The notes under the pieces were generated by a model that had not been told where the DNA came from, ran no database searches, and saw nothing but the letters and a program-made list of their open reading frames with translations. The translations under genes and the position numbers were made by a program. From Rhizomucor pusillus (lineage: Eukaryota > Mucoromycota > Mucoromycetes > Mucorales > Lichtheimiaceae), in contig FWWN02000186.1 of NCBI GenBank assembly GCA_900175165.2, forward strand, positions 1-30,345: a stretch of DNA of 30,345 nucleotides, written 5' to 3'. The stretch's first letter is position 1, and every line of letters begins with the position of its first letter. Positions 8,906 through 20,967 of this stretch are shown one piece after another.

Positions 8906-11900
8906 ATGGCAGGCCGGCATCAATGTAAGTGCCCTGGAACTGTGTTTGATCTTGAAGGTGGTTTCGAGCCATTGGGTAACCCGTGGCTCGAGGGCACTTG
9001 TTACGAGGTGCGATTGCGTGAGTGACTATCCTTGGTACTGATCGCCTTGTTAATAGCTCAATACACGCGCTATGCTTCCAGTAATCAATCTTACCCGGCT
9101 GCAAATCACGGGAACTCCCTCGGCATCCCGCATCCGTACTCAAACAATGCATCGCACCACGCTGGAATAGGCGGATACACGTCAACTTCTTCGTCTGCGT
9201 ATAGTACAGCCACACCTAATATGACTTCGCCGTATTCAACAACTTCATCGCCTGGATACAACTCACCCAATGTTCCTAAGCAAGGATCACAGCCTGCACA
9301 GTTGAAGAAATATACCCTGCAGCCGCCGCCAAGGCAACTACCGCTTAGTAAATCCATGCCGTCTCTAGGATATCCAGATATATATCCGCAACGGCCTAAT
9401 CAGGATGAAGATACTTTAACCCCATCGAATGTAAGGAACGGATTTGCTGATAAAGCTGCAGTGTCGGTAAGTTCGTCTGTGCCAAACGGGGAAGTGAAAT
9501 TTTTCAAGTTTCAGGAATCTGATCTCGGATGTCTGTCCGCCGTACAGAATGAGCACACAAGTGCACACGATATGGTATATAGCAAGCTGCAGGAGGATCA
9601 ACGGATCTTGAATGAGCTCGGTGGATTTGCTGTTGAGGTCCTCAAACGGAAGCGCAATGCTGCGAAAATTGCAGGGTATGCTAGCTTGGCAGTTCGAGAA
9701 TTGACACAAATAATTGACTGATCGATCCATCACACTTTAAAGCCCATCGACTTTCAAAGCGCCAACCAGACATACAATTACAGAAGCCAAGAGAGATATG
9801 TGGATGCAGGATCTGGCCAATGGAATGGTCCCGCTTCGGAAACTCGCACGCAATGCGCCGCATGGTTTCAAGAACGATAAGCTGCTAGACACGCTTGCTG
9901 CAAAGCAGGTACCATTCATTCGCGCTATTTGGTTTATCAAAATTGTCGGTCTATACGAGATGGTGGGTTAACACCCTGAAAAAATGTGCGAAAACAGTTA
10001 CTGATACTACTTTGCAGTCTCATCCAGACCGCGGTGCGGCCGCAACTGGCGGCAACCAGGGCAAGCCGCCTTATCCAGTGCTATGGACGCAGAAAATATT
10101 CCATTATTTCCATAAAATCATCAAAGAACTCGCTCCTTCCGAAAGTACTTCATCGAGCACTGTTCCCAACCGAAATTATAGACCACATCCAGGAACGCCC
10201 AGTAACTCCCACGACAGTCGACCTTGGTCAACTCCAGAGTACAGAGCACGATTTGAACAGCGATGGTCATACAGCACGCGGCTCGCACGATGGATGTACA
10301 ACGAAGGACTGCTGGACCAGCGAATATTCCTTAAATATTCCTTGGACATGCTAGCTACCTGCGCTTCCTTTGAAACTATATGGCTCGTCCTCACTTTCCT
10401 TATACAAGACTACATAGACGAGTACAAGCGCAACAGAACTCTTACCAAGTTGCTGGTAGAGACACTTGTAAAGGTGTATGGCGCGGTAAGTTTGACCAGT
10501 GGTTCCGAAGATTGCTGCTGTTAACTAAAAAATTCAACATTTTGTCAGCTGGTGCAACATTTACTGCATTGGTCACACAACATATATGGCGACATCCAGC
10601 GATATATAGAGAGGCTACTTCAGGTACAGGGAATCTTTCGCATCTAAACCGTCTGTGAGGTTACTAAATGATCTGGAAAAGTCACTTTTGCTATCGGTTC
10701 CAGATGCATTTTTCAATCCAAAAGTATATCTCCAGTATCGACATGTGCTCGAAAATATTTTTACCAAAGATCTGGGAGCATCCGAGATTATACCAGATAT
10801 CTACCAGACAATGCAGAGACACTGGGAGATGATCAAGGCGCGTAACAAGATATTTTGTCCGAATGCTGATGATACTCGTCTTGAACTGGATCTTCCCGAC
10901 CACACAGCATACCAGAGCACTGTTAATGAAGACAGAGTCATACGAATATTAGATAATATCGGCAAACATGTCGACAGCTGCAATGGACTCTTAATAGACG
11001 AACATGGATGGATGGATGTTCGAGGGAACACCGCTCTGTCGACAGCAAACGCCATTTTTGAAGATTCACTAGCCACTAGAGACAACGAGATGCAAATCAT
11101 AGCTGTTATCTGTCGTTGGGCAACAAGCGAATGCCGGCACGGTGACTGGAGACCATACATGGTATCATCCATCCTCAAACAATGGGTCGATCTGAAACCA
11201 GCACGTAAAGACACGCTGCAAGATGCGCTTATTTCCTGGCTAGATAGCCAAGTAGACTCGGAGCTTGCTGCACAAGGCGATGTATGCCCCGAAAATCATG
11301 GTAAGTAGTATAATGCTCTCCAGGCTGGTAATTGATATCAATATCTGATTTGCATCTTGCTAGTCAATGAATCGGCATCCGTCGTTCTATTGTTCGATAC
11401 TCTGATTCGGCTTCGTCTATTCTCGTATCAAAAATATCTCCTTCGGCTCGTTGCTAGAGGCGATCTGGAACCTAAGACTCGCCAATGCCCGCGGACCATG
11501 CGTTGCTTGGAATATCTCGCTTCGTTCCCCCTACCAACTCCCTCCGCACCATCCCTCAACAACCAGCGACACGTGGCTATCTATGGTTCTCGGAAAGATT
11601 CTGTTAGTCACGGAGAGATTGAAACTCTAACTCAGCTTAAACAGCTAGCAAGATATCTAGTGACTGGCTCAACGTCCCAGGAGGACAACCTGTTTAGCCA
11701 AGAGGCAAAGAATATGACTCAGCCCGATCTTAACGATACAATTTTGCCGGCTTCAGCCAAAGTGGAGCAGGATTTAGTAGATGTAATGCGTTCAAGCTTA
11801 CGCTACGTTATCCTTAAATTTACAACCGAATGGCTAGTACCGGAGACGAAGGCATTCGTTGTTGAGAATGTACCGTGAGTATCACTTGACGGCTTTGCTA

Positions 11901-14900
11901 CAGACGAATGTAACTAATGATATGGATCCAGGATCGGGGAAGATAACTGGCGTGTTATGACTTTACCCGGCTCGTCATTATTGAACGCTAGACAATACGT
12001 TGCAATCATAACCATCTTGGAACATGCCAAAGACTATTTGAGCGTCATTGATATTGCCACTTGGGTACTTGAAAAAACAAACGAACGATCTTTGTTCAAC
12101 TTGACTATCGAGACTTTCCGTCGCCATGCTAGCACGTGGAAGTTGGTAGATCAGGGCGCAAAGGTGGCGAAAGCTGTTTGGGCAAAGGTACCCTGTAAAC
12201 GCATGAAGATTTCTATCCGCTTTGACTAATGCAATTTCGTTCCACTAAGCATCACGCATTGGCTAGCCGAGGTACTCGCGAACGTTGTCTTATGATGTAT
12301 CTAGTCGAGCTGGTTAAAGAAGGATATCCACTATCGGAGGAAATGCGCGTCCAGCTACAACAGGATTTGCATTATCAGGTATCTTCGTAAGCTTGGACTA
12401 CAGCGAACAATTGACGGGCTAATATTTCTCTATCAGCCAAAAATCAGAAATCGAAAGCGTGCAACACCCTCGAATGAATTGCTGCTTATCATGCAGAACC
12501 CATCGGCTGAGAACGTTCAGAATATTGCGGATTCACTATGCCCGGTATCGAGCTGTGCACCGTTACTCGATGCTGCATTTGAAACATTGCAAAGACACGC
12601 TCAGGAGAAACAGATAGCGGTTGTTGCTACGGGAATCGGTAATCAAGGACTGCCGGAATTTCGGCAGAAAATATGTGCTGTGTGCGATCTTATCAAGCTT
12701 GTCGCGGACCAAGCGACGCTGAGTGGTCAGCTCGACCAGGTTGTTTCCCAATGGCTGTCGTTATCGAGTCATGAAATCCTTAAAGAGATGTACAAAGCAG
12801 AGTCATGGTTTCCCTTCTTTTTGGCAACAATGGCGGCGCGGCGTCTCGTTGGTATAGATATCCTGCTGCAGCAATTCGTGTTATCTTGGTTTGCACACAT
12901 TGATCAGGAAGTACTTTTGCACACTGAGCCACAATGGACGGAGCCGACGCAAGAAACTGAGTGTCTGGGATACTTGGCCAAAAATCTCGTTACACTCGTG
13001 CGCATGCTTGTCATCCAAAACCAGCCTGACGAGAACAGCGCATGGGTCCTACCGAACGAAGAGATATTCCGCTTGCAAGTGCAACGACAGCCTCAACTGG
13101 CGAGCAGCTTAGAACGAATGACAGCACTGTTCGATCTTGTGCGACATTCAATAAGTATCGCTTCACACTTGCCTCTCAGCAGTTTTATTATTCAGGACCT
13201 CAGCATGTTGCAGGCCGACTTGTTGCGACTCGGCTGGTTCCGACGTGCATGTGTTCGGGATGTGAATACAATCTATCACCACTTTGCTACGACGACCGAG
13301 GGCGAAGTACGAAAGAGAATGTTTGCAGTTATCGACGACCTGATAGGAGCCAACATGAATATACAGCGAGATATGGTATCTGGAGTAATACCAGCGTTTA
13401 ATGAACGGCTACACGCTATATTCAGCGATCTCAGCCAGTGGAACGAGAACCAGTGCCAGGTCCAACTTAATTTGTTACTAGACAGCATTGCGACTTCCTC
13501 AGATGGTAACATGGATGCCATGATACTGGATTCTAGCCCAGCTCCAGCACCGTCCGGTGAACACTCTAGAGACCTCGATCTGTTTGTCAGCTTCTTCTTT
13601 GACGCCGTCCTATCAACGCCGACTCAGTCACCCAATGCGCGACGTCGATTTGATTTTATGCTTAACCTAATTCAAGGGCTGAGCGAGCCGGTGTTGCTAG
13701 CGTTGTTGAACCACGGCGTTGCTATTCTGGAAAGTAACGAAGACGAATTCCCAGGCAACATTCATCTCGTCCAACCTTTTGCGAACGAATCATATCCTCA
13801 GCAGTGCCAAGCATTCTTTCTCGTCATGCGGCTACTGTTAGCCAAAGGCGTATGGGATGAAAACAAAAAGATTGAGTTCGTAAAGATGCTTTATCGACAA
13901 CTCGAGAAATTTGCCAGTGGAGCCACAGTGTACAAATTGATGGCGGCTGTGGAAAATGTTTCGTACAGTGAGGCGTGCAAAGCGCTGCAAACAGCAAAGA
14001 GTAATCTGGTAATTGTTGCAATCGGAATTTTGTATCACATCGAGATCCAACTCTAATGTGGTGTTTGTGTTTTGGGCGTAGATGTCTGCAATCACCGCTT
14101 TGAAAACAGAAGGTGTGCCACAAGACGTCAGCGACCTGGACGCGGCGAATGGTCCCAGAATAATGCTACAGGATATTCGGATTAGGTTTGTACAACGTGT
14201 CATATATTAGTTCCAGTCTGCTGATTTGTTTACTAGCTTACTATTTCGGTTACGGCTTTTGGTGCCCTTTGTTTCCTTAATCTGGGAACACCCAAAACAA
14301 GAGCAATGTGATATACTTAATTGGATCAAACGACTCATGACTTTACTATCCGTAAGTGGTGACATAGCAGCACACACACATAGGAAGTACAAGCTGACAA
14401 TGAGAAATGGGCACTTCTTAGAATCCAATTGTACACGGCAATGGTAATCAAGAGGAATTTTTTGACTTTATACTTGATCTCGTATCGCTTTTAATCGATG
14501 GTAATTTGCTAGGAGACAAGGAGATAAGAGCAATGGAATCTAACGTAACTTCTAGAAGTACCAAAGGATTTACGTAAAGATATCTTGGCGTATCTTACGG
14601 TATGATATCAAATGTGTAATTCTTTAAGCATGTGCGCTTTACTCATTTAGTGATATAGCCAATGCATTTTGAACTGGAATCTGTACCAGCAGTCCTGCAA
14701 TGCCGCATAAAACGGATCCTGCCGTTTATATCGTTCAACATATACCTCTCCAACACGCGAATCTCATCATCAATTTTGGGTTCAAGCACGACTACCGATC
14801 CACTGCAACAGCATCAACATTTGGAAACATGCATGGAACAAGCCAAACCGTGGGAATGGCTGGAAGATATTGTTAGCGAGCCTCCACAGGAGAACGATGC

Positions 14901-14985
14901 GCCCATTAGTTTATCCATTTTCAACGGTCGCAAGTCTAAAAGGACCGATTCTAATCATATGCGATGGAACCTAAAAACCATCTGA
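8906..14985 (+). CDS. MED12: Mediator complex subunit 12 (MED12/Srb8)
   Basis: MED12 belongs to the CDK8 kinase module of Mediator in the nucleus and activates CDK8/cyclin C. Fifteen exons: 8906-8924, 9057-9675, 9743-9962, 10018-10485, 10549-10623, 10682-11300, 11364-11874, 11932-12187, 12250-12378, 12437-14008, 14082-14185, 14237-14351, 14422-14500, 14556-14599, 14659-14985. Total 1718 residues. Residues 112-136 (YPDIYPQRPNQDED..NVRNGF) match the CDK8-activating segment of human MED12: equivalents of human E33, L36 and G44 are present, Q43 is Asn. The Med12 domain (KRDMWMQDLANG..PLRKLARNAPHGF) is at about 226-280 and an LCEWAV-like segment (ICRWATSECRHGDWRPYM) near 607. The 19-nt first exon is chosen because MAGRHQ joins in phase to exon 2. 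The intron at 10624-10681 is the least certain: it has a TACTAAA branch site, but a 52-bp alternative at 10571-10622 is frame-compatible. Confidence 0.93.
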
Positions 14986-15181
14986 TAGTATTTTTAATTA
15001 CAAGAAGGTCATGTACATAATATGTATGTTGTGTTGGGATAAAAATACAGTTGAACGGGAAGGAAACAAGATCAAAAGAAAAAGGATGAAAAAATGGTTG
15101 TAGGTTGCTTGAGGAAGAAGAGGACATAAAAGATAATAGTCGTCCTAGATGCCAAAACAAAAAGGTAATAAGTTGATGGTG

Positions 15182-15469
15182 CTACAATGAACGTCTCTGC
15201 CGTCGATCGTCATCGCCATTGTTGTTGACAGTATCGGATCGACATCGGGTGCATTCTTCGTCCTCGCCGAGAGCTCGTTGACATGTCGAGCATGTGCGTC
15301 GACAATAAGGACACTCCCATCCTGGCTTGAGCGGCCGACCGCAGCCGCAGACGGCCTCCTTCCTGCGAAAGATTTTGTTGTGTAATCCGAAAATCTGGTC
15401 CTTCCATCGTCGCGGGCGCGATGCTAGTTTTTCCACTTTATCTTTGAGGACGCGTATAGGTTTCGGCAT
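15182..15469 (-). CDS. Small eight-cysteine zinc-ribbon protein
   Basis: A single-exon frame of 95 residues. The N-terminal 40 residues are basic and helical-looking. Cysteines at 41, 43, 53, 56, 60, 63, 73 and 76 form CxC, CxxC, CxxC and CxxC pairs with G-P-L-K-P-G-W-E-C-P-Y-C between them, a double zinc-ribbon layout that would hold two zinc ions. The tail is Asp/Arg rich. Function is unknown; such ribbons usually mediate protein or nucleic-acid contacts. It is convergent with MED12 (196 bp apart) and 181 bp downstream of the RNase H2A stop on the same strand. The regular cysteine spacing argues strongly that it is real. Confidence 0.65.
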   Translation of the reverse strand: MPKPIRVLKDKVEKLASRPRRWKDQIFGLHNKIFRRKEAVCGCGRPLKPGWECPYCRRTCSTCQRALGEDEECTRCRSDTVNNNGDDDRRQRRSL

Positions 15470-15650
15470 AAAAGAGAAAAATGGGAGAAGGGGAAAAAGA
15501 AAGGTGTGTTTATTCCAAGATTGTCATGATGAACAAGAGAAAACGTTTATAGTTTTCTGTGTCAATTTGTTGCACGTTGTCGACTGTAGCACAGATGCCT
15601 TTATTACGGGTATTCGAAAACAGACAAAAAGAAAAAGAGAACAAGGTTTT

Positions 15651-17216
15651 TTACAGATTTCGCACAGATTCCAGGCACAGTAGTTTGTACACTCGTCCTT
15701 GATGATGGTGGTCAAGTACTGGTTTCTTTTCTTCAACTTGGACTTTAGTTGCTTTGCGTTTGCGTTTGGTGTTTGTGGCTGCTTCATTCTCTTCGTCCTC
15801 ATCTTCGGACCTACAAAACGCGTTGTAGATAATATTAACACTCGTTAATAGCCTGATGGAAGCGATCCATAAGGATCAAAGAACAAGTAAGTAGACAAGA
15901 TGAATAGAAATAAAAAGTACAAAAAGCAGTAAGGGAGAATAGGACGAGCAACAAGGCAGCAAAGGAGGAGTTGGATGAGTGGTAACAAAAGGAGCTTACC
16001 ATTCGATCTGGCTACGGGCCATCCGATTAGAAATAGTTTTCCAGCTAAAGCGGATTAGGCTTGGGAAGCCAAAAAAGGGATCTTCGTTTTCATCCAGCCA
16101 CTTTACGGTGTTTGGATCTGTTATCCATTATCGTGTCAATAGAGAGCGTAGTTGTGTAAGAGATAGAAAAAGTTTCCTTTCCCCTAAAGCGAATTTCCTT
16201 TTTTAACTGCAATTACCTGACGGATAACCCGATCCAAAATTCTTTGACGCTTTGCCCTCCAGTTCAGGCTCTAGCCATATCCAATTCTGCAATATTTGAT
16301 CGCGTGTCACTTTGGCGCATATACTCGCGGCACTCACAGGCGGATACAATGCATCCGCATGAGGCTCCACTGAGATCTCTATTCCAGGGAAAAACCGTGA
16401 TAGCTTTGCCTTGTACGACTGGGACGGTCCGACGGGATCCACAAAGATCTACAGTAATGATGGCATTGTTATCACACCATTGCTACCAGACAACGAAAGG
16501 TGATGTAGCAGCAGCAGCAGTACCGTTACTTGCCTCGGTCACATTAATTCCACTGGTAAGCACTTGTTGTACAAGTTGCATAGTTGTAGCATGTGCCATC
16601 TCATTGAGGTTGAATGGTGGCCTGTAATTTTGCGCTACTCGTTTAGCCAAGTTTTTAATGTTCCACTGAACTTTATATATACATTACCGACGAAACATGT
16701 TTGTGGATATTTCCTGCGGAGCAATCACGCACACCGCCCACCCGATCCAGTCCAAATTTGCTTGGATCACCTTGGCGAGGCTAACTCTTTTCTCTTCTGT
16801 CAACTTTTTCGAGTCTGCCCAACATCTAGGTTAGATCACCACGACGACCGTGTGACATGCAAATAAAAATAATAAAAAAGGAAATATCGATATAACAGTA
16901 CCATCGAATCCTAATTGCTTAAACTCTTCGTGTCGCGATGCTGGATAATAACAGATGCCGTACACCATAGGTCCTGTGTTGTGTGTATGTTTGTGAGATG
17001 TCTCCCAATCACACACGCATATTTATTTTATCTCGTCTTCTAACCTAAGCAAGGACCTCGCCCAGCTTCGTCAACGCCCAGTTTGCACGGCTCGCGACTC
17101 TCTAGCAAAACCTTGGGGATCGGGCTTGCATACGTATACGTCTGTCTTACAGGCAATTGCACAGACGGCAGTACAAAATTCTCATTCTCGGTCCCGATCT
17201 GATCTTGATCGACCAT
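15651..17216 (-). CDS. RNASEH2A: Ribonuclease H2 subunit A, catalytic
   Basis: It cuts RNA of RNA:DNA hybrids and single ribonucleotides in DNA (ribonucleotide excision repair, nucleus). Seven exons on the minus strand: 17216-17045, 16973-16902, 16814-16688, 16621-16534, 16448-16217, 16117-16000, 15810-15651. They code 322 residues (human about 300). Visible active-site blocks: GVDEAGRGP (D49, E50), FVDPVG (D157) and ADALYPPVSAASICAKVTRD (D185). The structural block GSGYPSDP..FGFPSLIRFSW follows. After an acidic and Lys/Arg-rich insert the protein ends RVYKLLCLESVRNL, like the family C-terminus. Intron 4 (16533-16449) must use a GC donor (GCAAGT) because the nearby GT puts the frame out. The start lies 199 bp from the divergent mitochondrial gene. 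Confidence 0.93.
16449..16533 (-). other. GC-AG intron in RNase H2A
   Basis: The donor is GAG|GCAAGTAA and the acceptor TGTAG|ATC. Splicing here joins ..GINVTE to IFVDPVG in frame, exactly as in the family. The GT four bases downstream would shift the frame. GCAAGT is the known consensus for GC donors. Confidence 0.75.
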
Positions 17217-17415
17217 GTCAAAAACGAAAAAGAACTAGGCTTCGGAACCGTGGCGTCCCCAGTGCCAGCGGGAACGGAGGTCGCTTTCAGGCACCACTAT
17301 ACACCCTGTCGCAGGATGAAAAAGCCACGAACTCTCCTCCTCTCTTCATCTCTCTCACTCAGTCTCTCTCCCCTTCACAGCAGCAGCCGCCAGCAGCAAC
17401 TTATTTCTGCACCGA
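17217..17415. promoter_or_regulatory. Shared divergent promoter region
   Basis: Only 199 bp separate the start codons of RNase H2A (minus) and the mitochondrial protein (plus). The right half is CT-rich with CAG/CAGC runs, typical of fungal core promoters; no clear TATA box is present on either side. Confidence 0.5.
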
Positions 17416-18083
17416 ATGATTCTCCCTCGCTCAATTAACCTTTTAGCTCGCTCAACCTCGAGAGTTACAGCAGCTGCGACTCGACACCAACTGCAAAGAC
17501 AGCCATACTTTGTACGGCCAGCAGTGTCGAGACGATCGTTTGCCACTGCAGCTCAGCAGCAGCAGCATGCCGGTGGCAATTTTACTTCTCTAGCGCACCA
17601 TTTTAAGCGACAGCAACATTTGCCGTACTTTCTCGAATACCTCATGTGGGTAGTTTTCGGGTCTGAAGCCTTGCACCTTATATGGCTCAAGATGGAATAC
17701 AAGGAATACAAGGAAAAGACCGAGCATAAAATACGGTTATTAAAAGAAATCGTGGAACGGATCGAGAATGGACAAGAATTCAATGATAGTCTGCGTGAAG
17801 AGATAAGAATGGTGTTGCTGGACGACAGACGGGCATCAACTGCTGAAGCGGAAGATACGAGCGGGGAGATTGACGATGACTATCTCGAAAAATGTAAGCA
17901 CTAGACGTCAAATAATGTAACGTTAACTTACAAATTCTGGCAACAGTAATTGCCGCATCTGAATCTCGATTAGAAGAAACAGCAACGCCGCCAGCCCAGC
18001 AAGATAAACCAAACTGGACGATACCACCACAAGTCAAACCAAAGATCAGCGAAGAGGACAAGAAGAAGGCCTTCTTTTTATAA
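17416..18083 (+). CDS. Mitochondrial membrane protein of unknown function
   Basis: Two exons, 17416-17893 and 17947-18083, code 204 residues. The N-terminus is rich in Arg, Ser and Ala and free of acidic residues up to a likely processing region (RRSFATAA, 39-46), a typical mitochondrial presequence. One membrane segment lies at 71-91 (YFLEYLMWVVFGSEALHLIWL). A charged coiled-coil stretch follows (about 92-135), then an acidic region and a hydrophilic tail ending KKKAFFL. I do not recognise the family. The design suggests a single-pass inner-membrane protein with a soluble helical domain. It converges with the NADH dehydrogenase gene, leaving 73 bp between stop codons. Confidence 0.8.
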
Positions 18084-18156
18084 TAATCCTGAGGAGTAAT
18101 AACATATATTACGTATGAACACCGTTAACCGCTATCACTACTGCCACCATTACATC

Positions 18157-20743
18157 TCAAAACCGAGTGATATCCCGACCAAAACTCCATGTCATGAACC
18201 TAACATTGTTGCTTGGTCAATACATACATGCACACAAATTCGTACAGAAAACTTACCAATGATAGAGGATCAGCATTTTGTTGCGCATGCTCATGGACAT
18301 GCTAAGATACGCTGAACGCCAGAGCAACCATGCAAGGTGGCCGGAATTCTTGGCTTTTCGGTGGATCGAGGACATGTCGACGAGCGCTTCGGATGATCCA
18401 ATGTATGCCATTGTACCTCTATTTCTAAACATAAACTCCTGCTTGTGCTCTCCTTGATTAAGCATTCTGGCCAGGTACGCAGCCTTTTGCGTGGCGACTA
18501 TCGGTAGATCACAAGTACAATGTGAGAGAATTGCTTGCTGCAGATGCCATATCTTATTACCTTGAGCGGTTGCAGGAAGATCATGGCTGAGAATAGTTGC
18601 ACAGTCACCAAGAGCATATCTGGAATTATCCACATGTGAGCGAACTGCGAAAGCTTTCGATAATAGCAATACTTGGCACCAAGGTTGCTTACACGTTGGG
18701 TATGGGAGTCTCGCTTTGTGATGTCAGGACTCGGAGCTTATTATCTGTGATGATCCTGCGTGTAACAATAATGCGGCGAAATCAGTGCTATCCTATTCGT
18801 TCGAAGCAAATATAATCTTTGTACCTTTGGTTCTTTGGATCCTTGGCTAGGGCCGTAATCGATTTCACAAATGGGTTCTGTGTCAACCCAGTTGACCACA
18901 CTAAAAGTCCATAAGGTACTATGGGAACGATTTACAGCTATTAGAGAGATAGGGGCAATAGAGACAAGAAGATAATACCTTTGCCTTCTCCCCGAAGCAC
19001 AATGTGATCCGGTTCCACTCGTTCCACATGCCGTTCTACATATTTCGAGCGTTAGCATTGGCTGACTTTGTATGACGCTGAATATACTTGCTCGTCTTGA
19101 TCTGAATGCCTTTGCGGTCGAATTTCTTGTGGGCATAGAGGGACAGCTGCGAATCAAAAGATCCGAGAATCTGCGGCGCCACATCGTACAAGGACATTCT
19201 TGTCTTTGCTACCAATTCCGGGTATAAGCGGGCCATGTCGTTTGACAGAAAGTCGTACAATTCTCCCGAAAATTCGATGCCCTGTTGCAGAGGTATCATT
19301 TCAGTTCCATGATATTCCATCGCCGTGATAGTCAACAACTCTTACTGTAGGTCCACCTCCCACGACTACAAAGTGAAGTTTAGCCTGGATCTCTTGCTCT
19401 GACAGTCCCGGTTGCGAGGCATTCTCGTAACCTAGATTTTTGCTATTATCAGCGGGAGTAGATTGCATTGTTGACAACTGGAATTGTTGATATACCTACA
19501 TTCAATGAGTCTCTTGCGAATAGCTTGGGCGTCTTGTACATCTTTTAAAAATTGTGCGTACTCGGTGACGCCAGGAATTCCAAAAGTGCTGCAGTGTGCT
19601 CCCACGGCAATCACCAACTTGTCGTAGCTCAGAGAGAACTCGTTGCCTTTGGCTATAGATATTTGTGTGAGCACGCAAACGCCAGACCGCAGGGTGAAAT
19701 TTACGAACTTTTCTCATGTTCAGAAAGACAGTGAATGACATTCGAGTCAAACTCTTATCAGGAAGCATGTTTGTCAGTAGCTGCGAGTAAAATACATGCA
19801 TCAGATTTTCATATTACCTATACGCTCGCAGCGTGCTTGATAAAATTCACTGCGATCTGCATGTCGTCGTATCGGCTCTGTGATACATCTGAATTCGATT
19901 GTTCCGACCGATGTGCTTTGCAAATGAGAGTAATGGGATTAGCGATTTGTTTCCTCGGAAGGGCTTATTGCCAACGCAAACGGATGATGGACAAAATACC
20001 TTGCCAAAAGGGGAGTGAAGACAAAGTAATTCCTATATAGCAACCCCAAAAGTTGAGCATTTTAAAGCCATGTTGCAAAGCTACGTATGGTTCTTGGTTT
20101 TACCTTGGGGAAACAATGGTCACTTTATACTTTGACCTGTCAACTTCCCTCAACAGTTTGAAACCTTTTGGGTGATCCGCTGAGACATCTTCCGCCCACA
20201 CCAGTGTAGTACATTTCCTTACCTGCCCAACCAGATCCTATCACAATAAAAATACAATATCATACGTCTTCAGTCATTTAATTCTTATGTATCAATCGGT
20301 TACGTATCTACAGAAAACATACCGAGAATTACCAGTCGTTCTTTCTGAGATGCAACTGCGGTGACAGGCTGCTGATGCTGCTGTTGAGAGACTACAAACA
20401 AGGAATATACACATTCAGCGTATCAGGAATGCTAAACGGTGTTTTATTTCGATGGTCTTACGGTTTTGCTGGCTAATGGGTAGCCAAGATCGATTTGCAG
20501 CAGATGCCTTGAGAGTAGCTACAGTTGAGATCATTGATACGAGTATGCAATGTTAATATGTTTTCCAATGCACACACAGTAAATAAGTATGCTATCGTTA
20601 CCTTGAATTTGGACAGGTGGCCCGAGTCTGAGGTCCACGCTGTTGGTCGCATCGTTGCGGTGAAGATAAGCAGTGGTTGACAAGTGTCTTGCAGGATTGA
20701 TCGTGTATGCAGTAGTGAGTCTATTGAACTTGATCCCTGCCAT
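18157..20743 (-). CDS. Alternative (type II) NADH:ubiquinone oxidoreductase, mitochondrial
   Basis: It passes electrons from NADH to ubiquinone without pumping protons (Ndi1/Nde class). Sixteen exons: 20743-20602, 20518-20462, 20391-20323, 20237-20223, 20164-20104, 20032-20000, 19915-19818, 19712-19500, 19431-19346, 19281-19092, 19035-18979, 18918-18825, 18755-18693, 18619-18561, 18497-18257, 18199-18157. Total 506 residues. A mitochondrial presequence comes first. The FAD motif VILGSGWAG is at 87-95, the NAD motif VVVGGGPTGIEFSGEL near 251-266, YALGDCA at 394-400, and a C-terminal membrane-binding segment AWLLWRSAYLSMSMSMRNK. No EF-hand is present, so internal or external placement is not decided. 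Exon 4 is 15 nt. Intron 10 is GC-AG. The junction at 19817-19713 is the least certain. ATGs in frame upstream could lengthen the presequence. Confidence 0.92.
19036..19091 (-). other. GC-AG intron in the NADH dehydrogenase gene
   Basis: The donor is ACGA|GCAAGTAT and the acceptor ATGTAG|AAC, with a GCTAACGC branch site 21 bases before the end. Only this donor keeps ..IQIKT-K-RHVERVEPDHIVLRGEG in frame; the GT four bases downstream shifts it. Confidence 0.75.
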
Positions 20744-20960
20744 TGTATTGTTTAGCAAGATAAGCATCGTTTCGCAGGTTTTCGAATATTTTGGTAGCAA
20801 TTGTGGGGACCCACCATAGTGGTTGGATCTTGGAGCATATCTAGCGTATATCATGGTTTCTATTTTGATAATTGCAGGGTGTAAGGGCTGTTTGCTTATA
20901 TGTAGTCTATGTATAGTAGGACGGATAAGGCTGCAACTTTGATGCTTCTCCTGCACCTCC

Positions 20961-20967
20961 TTTTATA
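20961..20967 (-). promoter_or_regulatory. TATA box of the NADH dehydrogenase gene
   Basis: TATAAAA followed by GG on the minus strand, 218 bp upstream of the chosen ATG. Transcription would begin near 20935, leaving a leader of about 190 nt that contains further ATGs in the same frame. Confidence 0.5.

Noticed and set aside
10655..10681. Coding reading of VRLLNDLEK in MED12
   Set aside because: It contains a TACTAAA branch site and joining LLQ to SLLLSVPDAF removes it cleanly in phase; kept as the less likely alternative.
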